Counted from the stretch's first letter, positions 37,090-46,585 are shown. The stretch is 64,000 nucleotides of DNA from Christensenellaceae bacterium OttesenSCG-928-K19 (GCA_030266015.1 JAJDHD010000007.1:1-64000); one strand, 5' to 3'. Notes: generated from the letters alone by a model not told the origin. A program made the numbers and translations.

Positions 37090-37242
37090 GCTATACTTCT
37101 ACCTAACCCCCAAATATTGTGTTGCACACGCAAAGAAAATCGTGGCCCGGCATAGCGGCAACACGCGCCCATTCTTCCTTGTTGGTATTTAAAATACTAC
37201 ACGATGTGGCGTTTTGAACCTTCCACCCCAACAATATCTTCC

Positions 37243-37271
37243 ATTATAGTATAGCGCTGAAAAAGTTACAA
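37243..37271 (-). promoter_or_regulatory. Sigma-A promoter of the ABC operon
   Basis: Minus strand: -35 TTGTAA (37266-37271), 17-bp spacer, -10 TATAAT (37243-37248). The leader to the ATPase gene is about 145 bases. The rest of the 37,090-37,499 gap shows nothing else apart from the hairpin at 37,370. Confidence 0.75.
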
Positions 37272-37369
37272 CTCCCCAAACCTTAATATATTCTTAAAAT
37301 CTCTCATTCCACTATATATTGATTTTGTATGCATACCCGCCGCGCAGCTTTCCCCAAGCGCTTTACAAT

Positions 37370-37401
37370 AGAAAACGCCCGCTTTCCCGCGCGCGTTTTC
37401 T
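37370..37401 (-). terminator. Likely terminator of the M20 peptidase gene
   Basis: AGAAAACGC (37370-37378) pairs with GCGTTTTCT (37393-37401). The T run on the minus strand is short (TTTTCTATTG), so efficiency is uncertain. Confidence 0.5.
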
Positions 37402-37499
37402 CAGTTTTTCACTTTTTTTTGTTTTTAGGTTTTTCGCTATCAAATATCTTTTTTACACGAATCTTTTTTATCTGGCCGCTCCACTGTCACGGCTCACAT

Positions 37500-38951
37500 T
37501 CATTTTTCTGGCTTACCCCCACATGTGGTGCGAATCAAATGCTTGTAAAACGCAATGCCACGCCCCAGCGATTCAATCTGCATACGCTCATCACGCCCAT
37601 GCACACGCCTCATATCCTCCTTCGCCGCCGGAAATGGAATGAAACGGAACACATTGTCACAAATATTATAATAGTAGCGCGAATCTGTCGCCGCAATCAT
37701 CATTCCGGGCGCCACTGCCGCCATCTCCGGAAAGGCGTCACACACAGCGGCGCTCACCTCACGGTATGCCTGTGTGTCTACCCCGCTGACAGGGGAGGGC
37801 GGGCAGTAATAAACCGTCTCACGTTCCATACCGCCTGTCAGATGATCCACATGCGCATATACATCATCTTCCGTTTGCCCGGGCGCAAGGCGGATATTGA
37901 ATACTGCCTCCGCTTTGCCAGCGAGTACATTTGGTGCGTTGGAGCCGGCAAGCTGTGTGGGCGCAAATGTTGTGCGAAGCAGCGCCGCCATCGCGGGTTT
38001 TTTTGTTAGCATACGTTTCAGCAGCTCACCAAACAGCCATTTGTTCGCAAAAAGGAACTTGAACTTACTGTTCATATATGGCGTTAGCGTAGTAAACATC
38101 GCGTTTGCCGCGCTATTAAACTCAGGCTTCATTTGATTCTTTTCTATTTTCTCCACCGCACGCGCAAGCTCTCCAACAGGCGTTTTTGTGGGCGGCATAG
38201 ACGCGTGCCCCGCATGTCCGCGAGCCGTGAATCGCAGGTTCATTATGCCTTTTTCACAAAGGCCGACCAGCGCAACATCTCCGTCAACACCCATCGCCTT
38301 ACCATCCTGCATTCCGCAGCCTTCGTCAAGCACAAAATGCAGTCTTATCCCCCGTTCTTCCAGCAGCTTACTCACCCTGCCCGCTCCATATTCGCCCATC
38401 GGTTCTTCATCCGCGCCAAAAAGCAGGTAAATGCCACGTGCCGGGCAGAACCCTTCGGCAAGCAGCGACTCCACACTTTCCATCACGGCAATAAGCTGCC
38501 CTTTCATGTCCATCGTGCCCCTGCCATACACATAATCATCCCTGATTTCGCCGCCAAACGGTGGCACGCTCCACTCCCCTTCATCCGCCGGCACCACATC
38601 CTGGTGTGCAAGCAAGGCAATGGGCGCAAGCGACGGATTGCTGCCTTCCAAATGATAGATCAAAAAACGCATGTCCGTCGTTTCTTTTGCCAGTCTGGCA
38701 TGAATATGGGGATAGGCTTTTTCCAGATAATCATGCAACCTGTCAAATTCGCCCCAATCCATCGCGCTACGGTCAGCATATGATATCGTTTTGAATTTCA
38801 CAATTTCAGAAAGATGCAACGCAGCGCTTTGTGCGTCCACGCCTTCTTCCACTGGGCGCATCTTGCTTTTGGGTGGCTTTGCCATTGCCGTCCGCGCAAC
38901 CAGCACCACAACAAACACCACAATTGCCACCGCTACAATAATGCCCGCCAT
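37500..38951 (-). CDS. M20-family metallopeptidase, membrane-anchored
   Basis: 483 residues. An N-terminal hydrophobic helix (about 2-20) anchors it. The M20 domain has His116 and Asp118 (AHQDVVP), Asp148 (GTMDMKG) and the catalytic pair Glu182-Glu183 (GADEEPMG), with a dimerisation insert after ARGHAGHASMPP. The architecture resembles PM20D1-like carboxypeptidases, which cut or form N-acyl amino-acid amides; the substrate here is unknown. Confidence 0.87.
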   Translation of the reverse strand: MAGIIVAVAIVVFVVVLVARTAMAKPPKSKMRPVEEGVDAQSAALHLSEIVKFKTISYADRSAMDWGEFDRLHDYLEKAYPHIHARLAKETTDMRFLIYHLEGSNPSLAPIALLAHQDVVPADEGEWSVPPFGGEIRDDYVYGRGTMDMKGQLIAVMESVESLLAEGFCPARGIYLLFGADEEPMGEYGAGRVSKLLEERGIRLHFVLDEGCGMQDGKAMGVDGDVALVGLCEKGIMNLRFTARGHAGHASMPPTKTPVGELARAVEKIEKNQMKPEFNSAANAMFTTLTPYMNSKFKFLFANKWLFGELLKRMLTKKPAMAALLRTTFAPTQLAGSNAPNVLAGKAEAVFNIRLAPGQTEDDVYAHVDHLTGGMERETVYYCPPSPVSGVDTQAYREVSAAVCDAFPEMAAVAPGMMIAATDSRYYYNICDNVFRFIPFPAAKEDMRRVHGRDERMQIESLGRGIAFYKHLIRTTCGGKPEK

Positions 38952-39114
38952 ATCACACCCGCCTTCCGGAATATAGCAACAGCCCGCCGCAATGGTTTTG
39001 CCGAAGCGCTGTGCCGTTTCTTAAATTTCTACCCTGAAAACCGGGGCGCAGAACTATCGCCCCTTCCCTGTTCCTTTTATTATTACACATAAGGCAGCAA
39101 ATGGAAACGGCTGA

Positions 39115-40596
39115 TTATCCCAGCAACTCAATCTCCCGAGTCGCAATATCCCGCGCAAACGCCATATCATGCTCCACAAAAAGCATGGTAGGCGCCGAGT
39201 TCAGGATGGCCTGCTCTATCTGCATACGGGACAACACATCAATAAAGTTAAGCGGCTCATCCCACAGGTACAGATGCGCGGGCTGGCACAGGCTCATGGC
39301 AAGCAATACCTTTTTTTTCTGCCCCTCGCTGTAATCCTCCATCTCTTTTTCAAACTGCACACGCTCAAAATCCAGCTTGCGTAAAATAGCCAGGAACAAG
39401 CTTTTATCCAAGTCCTTTTGTCGCGCAAATTCATCCAGGCTCCCCCGCAAAAACGACGTATCTTGCGGCACATAGGAAATCACAACGCCCGCCGCCGTTC
39501 TCAGCGTGCCTGTATGCGGGATTTCCTCCCCCGCAAGCAGCTTTATAATGCTGCTTTTGCCACTGCCATTCTTTCCCGCAAGCACCACGCGCTCACCCTG
39601 CTTTATCGTAAAGTCCAGTCCTTCAAACACCGCCCGGCCTTCATAAGCCACAGAAAGGTGATGTGCCTCCACAATCCCGTCCGAGTGGAATTGCATGGGT
39701 TGCAGGAAAAGCTCGTCTGCCTGTTCCACATTCTTAAGCAGCTTTGACTTGTCCTCCGCCGCCCTCTCCCTGCGCGACTCCGCCACCTTGGACTTTTTCA
39801 TCATCTTGGCTGCTTGCGCGCCGATGTGCCCCCTGTCCGGCTTGAGTCCCGCCACACGCTGTCCTTTTTTGGTCTTTTCAATTTTATCAGACCAATCTGC
39901 CGTACGCCGCGCCGCTGCTTCCATGCGCTTGATATCCTTTTTCAGCTTTTCGTTTTCCGCCAGCTCATAGCCATCCTGCAACTCCTTGTTTGCCTGCCAA
40001 CTGGAAAAATTACCCTTTTGCACCTCAATATTCGTTTTATTGATGGAGAGCACATGGTCGATGCATCCATCCAGAAACACCCTATCGTGCGACACCAGTA
40101 TAAAGCCTTTTTTACTGTTCAAATAGCGGCTCACCACCCCACGCGCATGTGTATCGATGTGGTTGGTCGGCTCGTCAATCAGCAAAAAGTTGCCTGGCTT
40201 CAAAAACAATGCCGCCAGCAGCACCTTTGTTCGCTCACCATGGCTCAGCGTGCCGAATGGGCGGTACAGCACATCCTCTTGCACCTCCAGCAGGTTCAAT
40301 TCCTTTTTTACCTGCCAAAGCTCCGCGCCACAAACCGCCTGCGCCACATCTATCGTGCTGTCCCACTCGTCCTGCACCTCAAAAGGAAAATAATCGAATG
40401 AAACTGACGCGCTGATTGTACCCTTGTATGGGTGTTTTCCCATTAAAAGCTGTAAAAATGTCGTTTTGCCCCTTCCATTCCTTCCTGTGAACCCAAGCCT
40501 CCAGTCTGTATCAATCTGGAAGGAAACGTCCTCAAATATGTTGTCATAGCTGCCCTCATAGGCAAATGTAAGGTTTTTCACCTGTATCAAAGACAT
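39115..40596 (-). CDS. ABC-F ribosomal protection protein, Lsa-like
   Basis: 493 residues, two ATP-binding domains and no membrane helices. First Walker A GRNGRGKT (38-45), signature LSHGERTK, DEPTNHID; then the inter-domain linker of about 80 residues rich in charged residues, and the second Walker A GKNGSGKS with YSEGQKKK. Length and motif set fit the Lsa/Vga-type antibiotic-resistance ABC-F proteins, which bind the ribosomal E site and dislodge lincosamides, streptogramin A and pleuromutilins. The exact drug range cannot be read. A leader with an attenuator precedes it. Confidence 0.85.
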   Translation of the reverse strand: MSLIQVKNLTFAYEGSYDNIFEDVSFQIDTDWRLGFTGRNGRGKTTFLQLLMGKHPYKGTISASVSFDYFPFEVQDEWDSTIDVAQAVCGAELWQVKKELNLLEVQEDVLYRPFGTLSHGERTKVLLAALFLKPGNFLLIDEPTNHIDTHARGVVSRYLNSKKGFILVSHDRVFLDGCIDHVLSINKTNIEVQKGNFSSWQANKELQDGYELAENEKLKKDIKRMEAAARRTADWSDKIEKTKKGQRVAGLKPDRGHIGAQAAKMMKKSKVAESRRERAAEDKSKLLKNVEQADELFLQPMQFHSDGIVEAHHLSVAYEGRAVFEGLDFTIKQGERVVLAGKNGSGKSSIIKLLAGEEIPHTGTLRTAAGVVISYVPQDTSFLRGSLDEFARQKDLDKSLFLAILRKLDFERVQFEKEMEDYSEGQKKKVLLAMSLCQPAHLYLWDEPLNFIDVLSRMQIEQAILNSAPTMLFVEHDMAFARDIATREIELLG

Positions 40597-40623
40597 AAAC
40601 CGCCTCGCCTCCCTGTCTCAAAA

Positions 40624-40755
40624 TCAAAAAAGCACTGCGGGAAAATTATGATCCCGCAGCGCCTGGAAAACCAAAGCCGCTGTGCCAAAACGAATGGATT
40701 TATCAATAATCTCCCCGCGTATGCCAAAGCACTCAAAAACCCTGTGCCTTTGCAT
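40624..40755 (-). CDS. Possible leader reading frame of the ABC-F gene
   Basis: A 43-codon frame starting ATG at 40755 (MQRHRVFECFGIRGE...) that runs through the antiterminator and terminator and ends with TGA inside the T run. No clear ribosome binding site precedes it. A shorter frame with ribosome binding site-like bases, ATG AGA TAA at 40786-40778 (Met-Arg-stop), lies just upstream. One or both may serve as the ribosome sensor. It could also be a chance frame. Confidence 0.35.
   Translation of the reverse strand: MQRHRVFECFGIRGEIIDKSIRFGTAALVFQALRDHNFPAVLF
40625..40662 (-). terminator. Attenuator terminator in the ABC-F leader
   Basis: Minus strand: GC-CTGCGGGA pairs with TCCCGCAG-GC (stem 40632-40662, one mismatch) and is followed by TTTTTT (40625-40630). 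It lies between the promoter (40,820) and the ABC-F start (40,596), so it must be read through for expression. A competing hairpin (40657-40682: CAGCG..TTTGG / CCAGG..CGCTG) uses the 5' arm of the terminator and can act as antiterminator. Confidence 0.8.
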
Positions 40756-40819
40756 AAACAATCAAATTGTGGGGAAATTATCTCATGTACCTACTCCGTT
40801 TCTTTTTTTATTCACGCCA

Positions 40820-40848
40820 ATCATAGCACCTTTTTGGTTGTGTGTCAA
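40820..40848 (-). promoter_or_regulatory. Sigma-A promoter of the ABC-F gene
   Basis: Minus strand: -35 TTGACA (40843-40848), 17-bp spacer, -10 TATGAT (40820-40825). The leader RNA is about 215 bases and contains a hairpin at 40,725-40,752 and the attenuator. Confidence 0.85.
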
Positions 40849-41010
40849 TACAATTCCCACTTCGCTAAAAAAGCTATAATCGTCACTAAATCAACGAAAT
40901 AACCCGCTTATCTCTCTATGATTCCACATTCACGGCAAAATTCATTCTTTTTATTTCGTTTTTCTATGTTATACTAGAATGGAAACCAGTTTTAACCCGG
41001 AGAAACTAAT

Positions 41011-41385
41011 ATGGCAAAATCTTCTACCATGGAATCCGCATATAAAGTGCTTGCGGCACTGCTCCAATCAGAGAATGGAATGTCTGAACGAGAGCTTCGC
41101 CGCAAGTTCCTTTTTCTTGACATTGACGCAATCATCCCCAAGCTGGAGGCCCCCGGTTATATTTCCCACCGCATCACCGGCTATAAAGTACGGGGCCGCA
41201 AGGGCACAGAGATCAACCACGACTATAATGACCGCTGGTACCCCACAGACCTGGGCATAACCGCGTTGGAGCAATACAAGGATGGCCTGCCCCCTGCAGG
41301 CAGCAAAATACCCATTATCGTGCTGGCGGCGGTAAGCGCGGCCTGCGTATTTATCCTGTACCTCATCAGCCGCCCCACGGTGTAA
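41011..41385 (+). CDS. Small winged-helix-like protein with C-terminal membrane helix
   Basis: 124 residues. The first 90 resemble a small winged-helix domain (ESAYKVLAALLQSENGMSERELRRKF...). The C-terminal 25 residues form one hydrophobic helix (IPIIVLAAVSAACVFILYLI), so it is a tail-anchored membrane protein. Function unknown. GGAGAAA precedes the ATG, and a TATACT box lies about 40 bases upstream. Divergent from the ABC-F gene. Confidence 0.65.
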   Translation: MAKSSTMESAYKVLAALLQSENGMSERELRRKFLFLDIDAIIPKLEAPGYISHRITGYKVRGRKGTEINHDYNDRWYPTDLGITALEQYKDGLPPAGSKIPIIVLAAVSAACVFILYLISRPTV

Positions 41386-41464
41386 GCCTCGACTGTTTCA
41401 ATTTACGCTATGCGTATTAAAGTAAAGCTCCTCTAAAAGCAGCATTCCAATTTCATTGGTATAA

Positions 41465-41491
41465 ACAAAAAGCCGCCCGTTAAGGCGGCTT
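41465..41491 (-). terminator. Terminator of the cold-shock gene
   Basis: Minus strand: AAGCCGCC, six-base loop, GGCGGCTT, then TTTGTTT. Confidence 0.85.
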
Positions 41492-41507
41492 CTTACTTGT
41501 TCAAATA

Positions 41508-41717
41508 CTACGCAACAGTAACGTTGCTGGCCCTGACTTTATTGCTCCGCTCGTCAATCTCTGTGTCAAAAGACACTTTCTGACCGTCGTTCAGAGATTT
41601 ATAACCATCCGACTGAATTGCTGAGAAATGCACGAATACATCTTCCCCTGTCTCATCATTCGTGATGAAGCCATATCCCTTTTCCGCATTGAACCACTTT
41701 ACTGTACCATTATACAT
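41508..41717 (-). CDS. Cold-shock protein (CspA family)
   Basis: 69 residues. The RNP1 and RNP2 motifs KGYGFI and VFVHFSAI mark a single-stranded nucleic-acid binding OB fold, an RNA chaperone. The start ATG at 41717 follows ACAGGAGG; an in-frame extension upstream is less likely. A strong promoter at 41,849-41,877 leaves a leader of about 125 bases, a length usual for csp genes whose leader is a temperature-sensitive structure. Confidence 0.93.
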   Translation of the reverse strand: MYNGTVKWFNAEKGYGFITNDETGEDVFVHFSAIQSDGYKSLNDGQKVSFDTEIDERSNKVRASNVTVA

Positions 41718-41848
41718 TCCTGGTACCTCCTGTAATAATAATTTCACTTTTCCTTATGTTATATAAGAAAAACCTCATATTTCTGTAAACCGGCAGAGAC
41801 GACGATTCACACAAATACGAGGTCTATCAGCACATCAAATACAAGTTC

Positions 41849-41877
41849 ACTATAACACAGCAAATTCCCGCCGTCAA
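41849..41877 (-). promoter_or_regulatory. Sigma-A promoter of the cold-shock gene
   Basis: Minus strand: -35 TTGACG (41872-41877), 17-bp spacer, -10 TATAGT (41849-41854). Confidence 0.8.
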
Positions 41878-41918
41878 ACCTTTTTTTGACAAAATCTGTT
41901 TATTTTTTCACACTATGC

Positions 41919-41945
41919 AAAAACCCGCCGCAAACGCGCGGCGGG
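41919..41945 (-). terminator. Terminator of the coiled-coil protein gene
   Basis: Minus strand: CCCGCCGC, six-base loop, GCGGCGGG, then TTTTT. Confidence 0.85.
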
Positions 41946-41955
41946 CCTTTGTATG

Positions 41956-42294
41956 CTACATCCCAAACATAAGCCAGAACAACTGTGTTTGCGCCGCAGA
42001 AAGCTGTGCAGCTATCTTTGGGTCATGGCCGCTGCTTGACAGCTTTGCCTTTAGCTGGGCAATCAATCCTCGCAGCTCCGCAATCTTTTTGTTCTTAGCC
42101 TTTTTTTCCTGTGCCGCTTCGGCTTCCTGCTTCTGACGGGCACGTTTTTGTTCCGCCGTTTCCTGCATTGAATCAAATTTCTCCAACACTTTTTTGAATT
42201 CGGCAGACTTTTCGAGCTCGTCCTCCAGCGCCTTTGACGCGGCTTCGCTTCTTGCGGTGGGCATCTCCATTGTTACACGCGATATCGCTTCCAT
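41956..42294 (-). CDS. Small coiled-coil protein
   Basis: About 112 residues, starting MEAISRV. The centre is Lys/Glu/Ala-rich and strongly predicted coiled coil (about 45-85), ending in a short hydrophobic tail (TQLFWLMFGM). No signal peptide or known domain. The ATG at 42294 follows GGAGGGAG; a longer in-frame extension upstream is unlikely. Function unknown. Confidence 0.65.
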   Translation of the reverse strand: MEAISRVTMEMPTARSEAASKALEDELEKSAEFKKVLEKFDSMQETAEQKRARQKQEAEAAQEKKAKNKKIAELRGLIAQLKAKLSSSGHDPKIAAQLSAAQTQLFWLMFGM

Positions 42295-42487
42295 AAGATT
42301 CTCCCTCCACGCGTTATTAAATTCCTGCTTTCCGCCGGCGTTTGGGGGCCGGCAAGAATTCGTGCAGTTGTAGTTATTATCGGCAAAACCTGTCAAATAT
42401 TAACCCACTTTCCCCTTCGTTTATCCCCACAAGTCAAAACTCTGCCCCTGTTCACAAATTTTTCAACAATTTCAGGCATAAATACAG

Positions 42488-42516
42488 TTGTAAAGTGATG
42501 GAAATCAGTATATTAT
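42488..42516 (+). promoter_or_regulatory. Sigma-A promoter of tilS
   Basis: -35 TTGTAA (42488-42493), 17-bp spacer, -10 TATTAT (42511-42516). The start site would fall near 42,523, about 12 bases before the ATG, leaving no room for a normal ribosome binding site. Confidence 0.75.
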
Positions 42517-42534
42517 ATAGTAGTTGGTACTTGT

Positions 42535-43923
42535 ATGGAAAAACTGGTTTGGGAATACATAACAGAACAAGGGCTAATCCAAGAAGGGCAGAATGTTGGC
42601 GCTGCCACCTCCGGCGGTCCCGATTCTATGGCACTTCTTGTTTGTTTATGTTCCCTTGCAGCTCAGCACGGTTTTTCTGTATATTGTGTGCATTTTGAAC
42701 ATGGCATACGTGGCGAGCGTTCCCTTCAGGACGCGGATTTTGTAACAGAATATTGTGACACGCACCACATCCCGCTTTTTATGGGCGCGGCAGATGTGCC
42801 CGCCTTGGCGGAAAAATGGGGACAAAGCGAAGAAACGGCGGCAAAGCGCGCTCGGGAGGCATACTTTGACTCCCTCATTGCGCAGGGCGACATTGATGTG
42901 ATGGCGACAGCCCATCACCAAAACGACAATGCCGAAAGTATACTAATGCACATACTACGCGGCAGCGGGCTTTCCGGCCTGCGCGGTATTCATAGCAGGT
43001 TTGGCGGTATGATACGCCCCTTCCTGCCACTCACAAGAAAGCGCATCTTGCGCTTTGTGAATGAAAACGCCATCCCCTATGTGTTGGATGAAACGAACAG
43101 CGATATCACGCACCGCCGCAACTATATCCGCAACGTTCTGTTACCGGATATTGAAGAGCACATCAACGCGGACGTGAGTGCTGCGCTTGTGCGCTTATCA
43201 TCGCTGGCACAGGCAGATGTGGACTATCTTGGCATAGAGTCGGCAAAAGCCTTTGACGATATTGCCGCGGTAGATGGCGACACCATAGCCATAGACGCAG
43301 CCCGCCTAAACGCACTGCACCCCGCCATAGCAAGCCGGGTCGTTTTGCAAGCAGTACGCGCCCTGCATGTAACACAGGATATTGAATATGCCCATGTGAT
43401 GGCAGTACTACGACTGGCATATAATGACCGCACAGGTACGCGAGTCAATCTCTCACGTAATATCTGTGCACAAATAGAATACGGCACACTGCTGGTTGGC
43501 TTTACCGGGCGCGAGATCGATTACAGCTTCAACATCCGGTTTGACCCCGCCGACAGAAACGAACTGCCGGATGGCAGCTATATCACCTGCGCCTACACGG
43601 AGGCTCACAACCCCGCAAATGCCGACAAGAACAGCGAATGCTTTGACGCGGACAAGCTGCCCAAGGATCTGGCACTGCGCACGCGCCACACCGGCGACGT
43701 AATCCACCCGCTGGGAGCCGGTGGCGAGAAAAAGCTAAAGGATTATTTTATAGATAAAAAGCTCAGCCGCAGCGAACGCAGCAAAACACCACTGCTGACA
43801 AGCGGTAAAAACATCGTGTGGGCAGTAGGGCACACGATTTCAGACAAATATAAGGTAACGGAGGATACCAAGCGTATTTTGCGGTTACAGTATATAGCAA
43901 AAAAGGAGGAACAGCATGGCTAG
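42535..43923 (+). CDS. tilS: tRNA(Ile)-lysidine synthase
   Basis: 462 residues. The PP-loop SGGPDSMA (26-33), the AAKRAREAYF and HHQNDNAESILM segments and the C-terminal substrate domain are typical. The enzyme turns cytidine 34 of tRNA-Ile(CAU) into lysidine, which sets AUA decoding. It is followed by hpt (8-base overlap) and ftsH, as in Bacillus. No ribosome binding site is seen before the ATG, and the promoter suggests a very short leader. Confidence 0.93.
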   Translation: MEKLVWEYITEQGLIQEGQNVGAATSGGPDSMALLVCLCSLAAQHGFSVYCVHFEHGIRGERSLQDADFVTEYCDTHHIPLFMGAADVPALAEKWGQSEETAAKRAREAYFDSLIAQGDIDVMATAHHQNDNAESILMHILRGSGLSGLRGIHSRFGGMIRPFLPLTRKRILRFVNENAIPYVLDETNSDITHRRNYIRNVLLPDIEEHINADVSAALVRLSSLAQADVDYLGIESAKAFDDIAAVDGDTIAIDAARLNALHPAIASRVVLQAVRALHVTQDIEYAHVMAVLRLAYNDRTGTRVNLSRNICAQIEYGTLLVGFTGREIDYSFNIRFDPADRNELPDGSYITCAYTEAHNPANADKNSECFDADKLPKDLALRTRHTGDVIHPLGAGGEKKLKDYFIDKKLSRSERSKTPLLTSGKNIVWAVGHTISDKYKVTEDTKRILRLQYIAKKEEQHG

Positions 43924-44470
43924 GCATTATGTGGAGCAGGACATCGACTCCATATTGTTATCAGGTGAACAAATCGAAAAGCGCGTGAAGGAACTGGCGG
44001 CCCAGATTTCCATTGATTATGAGGGCAAAGACTTTGTCGCCATTTGTATTTTGCGCGGCTGTGTCATGTTCTTTGCCGATCTAATGCGCCATGTTACCAT
44101 CCCCATGGCCATAGAATTTATGTCTATCTCCAGTTACGGCAGCGGCAGCGAAAGCTCGGGCAGCGTAAAGATAAAATATGACCTGGAGGAGGACATCCGC
44201 GGCAAGGACGTGCTGATTGTGGAAGACATTATCGATACAGGCATCACGCTTTCCAACCTGACGGAGCTTCTCTCCGCGCGGCACCCCGCCAGCCTGGAGG
44301 TTTGTTGCCTGCTAAACAAGCAAGATAGGCGAAAGGTGGAGGTTCCCATCAAATACACCGGTTTTGACATACCCGACGAATTTGTGGTAGGGTATGGACT
44401 GGATTATGATTCAAAATATAGAAATTACTGTGGCATTGGCGTATTAAAACGCGAAATCTACAGCGATTGA
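43916..44470 (+). CDS. hpt: Hypoxanthine phosphoribosyltransferase
   Basis: 184 residues, purine salvage: hypoxanthine or guanine plus PRPP gives IMP or GMP. The PRPP-binding motif VEDIIDTGITLS is at about 102-113, and ISSYGSGSESSG is the flexible active-site loop. The start overlaps the end of tilS by eight bases and follows AAGGAGG. ftsH follows. Confidence 0.93.
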   Translation: MARHYVEQDIDSILLSGEQIEKRVKELAAQISIDYEGKDFVAICILRGCVMFFADLMRHVTIPMAIEFMSISSYGSGSESSGSVKIKYDLEEDIRGKDVLIVEDIIDTGITLSNLTELLSARHPASLEVCCLLNKQDRRKVEVPIKYTGFDIPDEFVVGYGLDYDSKYRNYCGIGVLKREIYSD

Positions 44471-44521
44471 TAAAACAGCAATTAACGACAGTTAAGGACT
44501 GCCTACAAGGAGGATAGCAAT

Positions 44522-46573
44522 TTGGGCAAATTTTTGAGAGGACCGTTTATATATATCATCATCATCGTGATCATCATCATCGCGACGCAGTTTTTGAGTA
44601 CCCCTCAACAAACAGCCATTGACGAACTTGATTACGAAAGCTTTTTGCAGAAGGTCGAAAACAAAGAAATCAAGGATCTTGTCATTATCGACCGCACCAT
44701 TTATGGGCGCTATAACGATTCGGAGATTACGGACGAGCAATTCCCCGACCAGCATGACTTCACAGCGGTTATCCCGCCCAGCATCGAGCAGTTCAACCGC
44801 GACATGCAGGCTGTCATAGGCACGGACAATCCGCTGGAATATGGTTATTCGTTGAACTACCAACCCACGCCGGAGGCGAATTTCTTCCTGCAACTGCTGC
44901 CCTACCTGATCCCCATGGTGCTTCTCTTGGTATTGTGGGTAATCATTATGCGCAGGTCACAGGGCGCGGGCGGCGGCACGGGCGGCGCCATGACATTTGG
45001 CAAAAGCAAGGCGCGCATGACAGACGGCGGCGATACTAAGAAAACATTCGCCGACGTGGCGGGCGCGGATGAGGAAAAAGAAGAGCTTGTGGAAATTGTG
45101 CAGTTTTTGAAGCATCCGGAGCGCTTTAAAGAGCTGGGTGCGCGCATTCCCAAAGGCGTGCTGCTTGTCGGCCCTCCCGGCGGTGGTAAAACACTGCTTG
45201 CCAAGGCGGTCGCGGGCGAGGCCAGGGTTCCCTTCTTCTCCATCAGCGGCTCAGATTTTGTAGAAATGTTTGTGGGCGTGGGCGCTTCGCGCGTGCGCGA
45301 CCTGTTTGAAAACGCAAAGAAAAATGCCCCTTGTATTGTATTTATAGATGAAATTGACGCAGTCGGCCGCCAGAGGGGCGCAGGCCTTGGCGGTGGGCAC
45401 GACGAACGTGAGCAGACGTTAAACCAGCTTCTTGTGGAAATGGACGGCTTTGAGGTAAATGAGGGCATCATTGTGATGGCCGCCACCAACAGGAAGGACA
45501 TTCTGGATCCGGCACTTCTCAGGGCGGGCAGGTTTGACCGCCAAATTACCGTGCACTACCCCGACGTAAAGGGCCGTGAGGAAATCTTAAACGTGCACTC
45601 TAAGGGCAAGCCGTTTGAGAGCGGCGTGGACATGAAAACAATCGCGCGGCGCACACCCGGCTTCATCGGCGCCGACCTTGAAAACGTATTAAACGAGGCT
45701 GCTATTTTGGCGGCGCGGCGCAAAAAGAAAAAAATCGGCATGAGCGAGATTGAAGAAGCCATCACGCGCGTTATTGCCGGGCCGGAAAAGAAGAGCCGCC
45801 TTGTAACAGAGGAAGACAAGCGCACCACGGCATATCACGAGGTAGGGCACGCCATTCTTGCGGACAAGCTGCCTAAGTGCGATCCTGTGCACGAGGTCTC
45901 TATCATTCCACGTGGCCAGGCTGCTGGCTACACCATGACACTTCCCGAAAAGGACGACCAGCATGTGTTCAAGAGCAAGCTGACGGATGAAATCACCATG
46001 ATGCTGGGCGGCCGGGTTGCGGAGACACTCACTATAAAGGACGTATCCACTGGCGCCATCAGCGACCTCCAGCGTGCTACAAGCATCGCCAAGGACATGG
46101 TGATGAAGTATGGCATGAGCGATGAGATTGGCCCCATGTTCCTGGGCGGGGCGCACGAGGTGTTCCTGGGACGCGAGTTTGGCCAGCAGCAAGAGTTCTC
46201 GGACGAGACTGCCGCGCGGGTTGACCAAGAATCAAAGAAAATACTTGTCGCTTGTTATGAGAACGCGGAAAAGATTTTGAAGACAAACCTGAAAAAACTG
46301 CTTGATATTGGCGAAGTGCTGATGCGGAAGGAAAAGCTTTCGGGTGAGGAATTCAAAAAGCTGCTTGATTCGGATGGCGACCTTGATGTGAATAACATCG
46401 ACATTGGAGACACTTCCTTCCTGGATGACAATAACGGGGATGCCGACGAACCAATCAAAGCTCCGTCCGAAGACGGCAACGGCCCGGAAAACAACCTTTA
46501 TGATGAGGGCTACCAACCGCCCGACAGCCGTGGGCTGTACGGCAGGGGCCGTAACGGGGACGAAGACAAATAA
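44522..46573 (+). CDS. ftsH: ATP-dependent zinc metalloprotease FtsH
   Basis: 683 residues. Two membrane helices (about 8-25 and 121-142), AAA+ domain and M41 protease domain. Walker A reads GPPGGGKT (217-224; GPPGTGKT in most), Walker B is CIVFIDEID, the second region of homology is present, and the zinc motif is HEVGH (439-443; usually HEAGH). It degrades membrane and some soluble proteins. TTG start after AAGGAGG. The C terminus is long, acidic and probably disordered. Confidence 0.95.
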   Translation: MGKFLRGPFIYIIIIVIIIIATQFLSTPQQTAIDELDYESFLQKVENKEIKDLVIIDRTIYGRYNDSEITDEQFPDQHDFTAVIPPSIEQFNRDMQAVIGTDNPLEYGYSLNYQPTPEANFFLQLLPYLIPMVLLLVLWVIIMRRSQGAGGGTGGAMTFGKSKARMTDGGDTKKTFADVAGADEEKEELVEIVQFLKHPERFKELGARIPKGVLLVGPPGGGKTLLAKAVAGEARVPFFSISGSDFVEMFVGVGASRVRDLFENAKKNAPCIVFIDEIDAVGRQRGAGLGGGHDEREQTLNQLLVEMDGFEVNEGIIVMAATNRKDILDPALLRAGRFDRQITVHYPDVKGREEILNVHSKGKPFESGVDMKTIARRTPGFIGADLENVLNEAAILAARRKKKKIGMSEIEEAITRVIAGPEKKSRLVTEEDKRTTAYHEVGHAILADKLPKCDPVHEVSIIPRGQAAGYTMTLPEKDDQHVFKSKLTDEITMMLGGRVAETLTIKDVSTGAISDLQRATSIAKDMVMKYGMSDEIGPMFLGGAHEVFLGREFGQQQEFSDETAARVDQESKKILVACYENAEKILKTNLKKLLDIGEVLMRKEKLSGEEFKKLLDSDGDLDVNNIDIGDTSFLDDNNGDADEPIKAPSEDGNGPENNLYDEGYQPPDSRGLYGRGRNGDEDK

Positions 46574-46585
46574 CACGAAAGGTAC

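Noticed and set aside
36385-37155. Plus-strand frames opposite the ABC ATPase gene
   Set aside because: Shadows of a gene with complete Walker and signature motifs.
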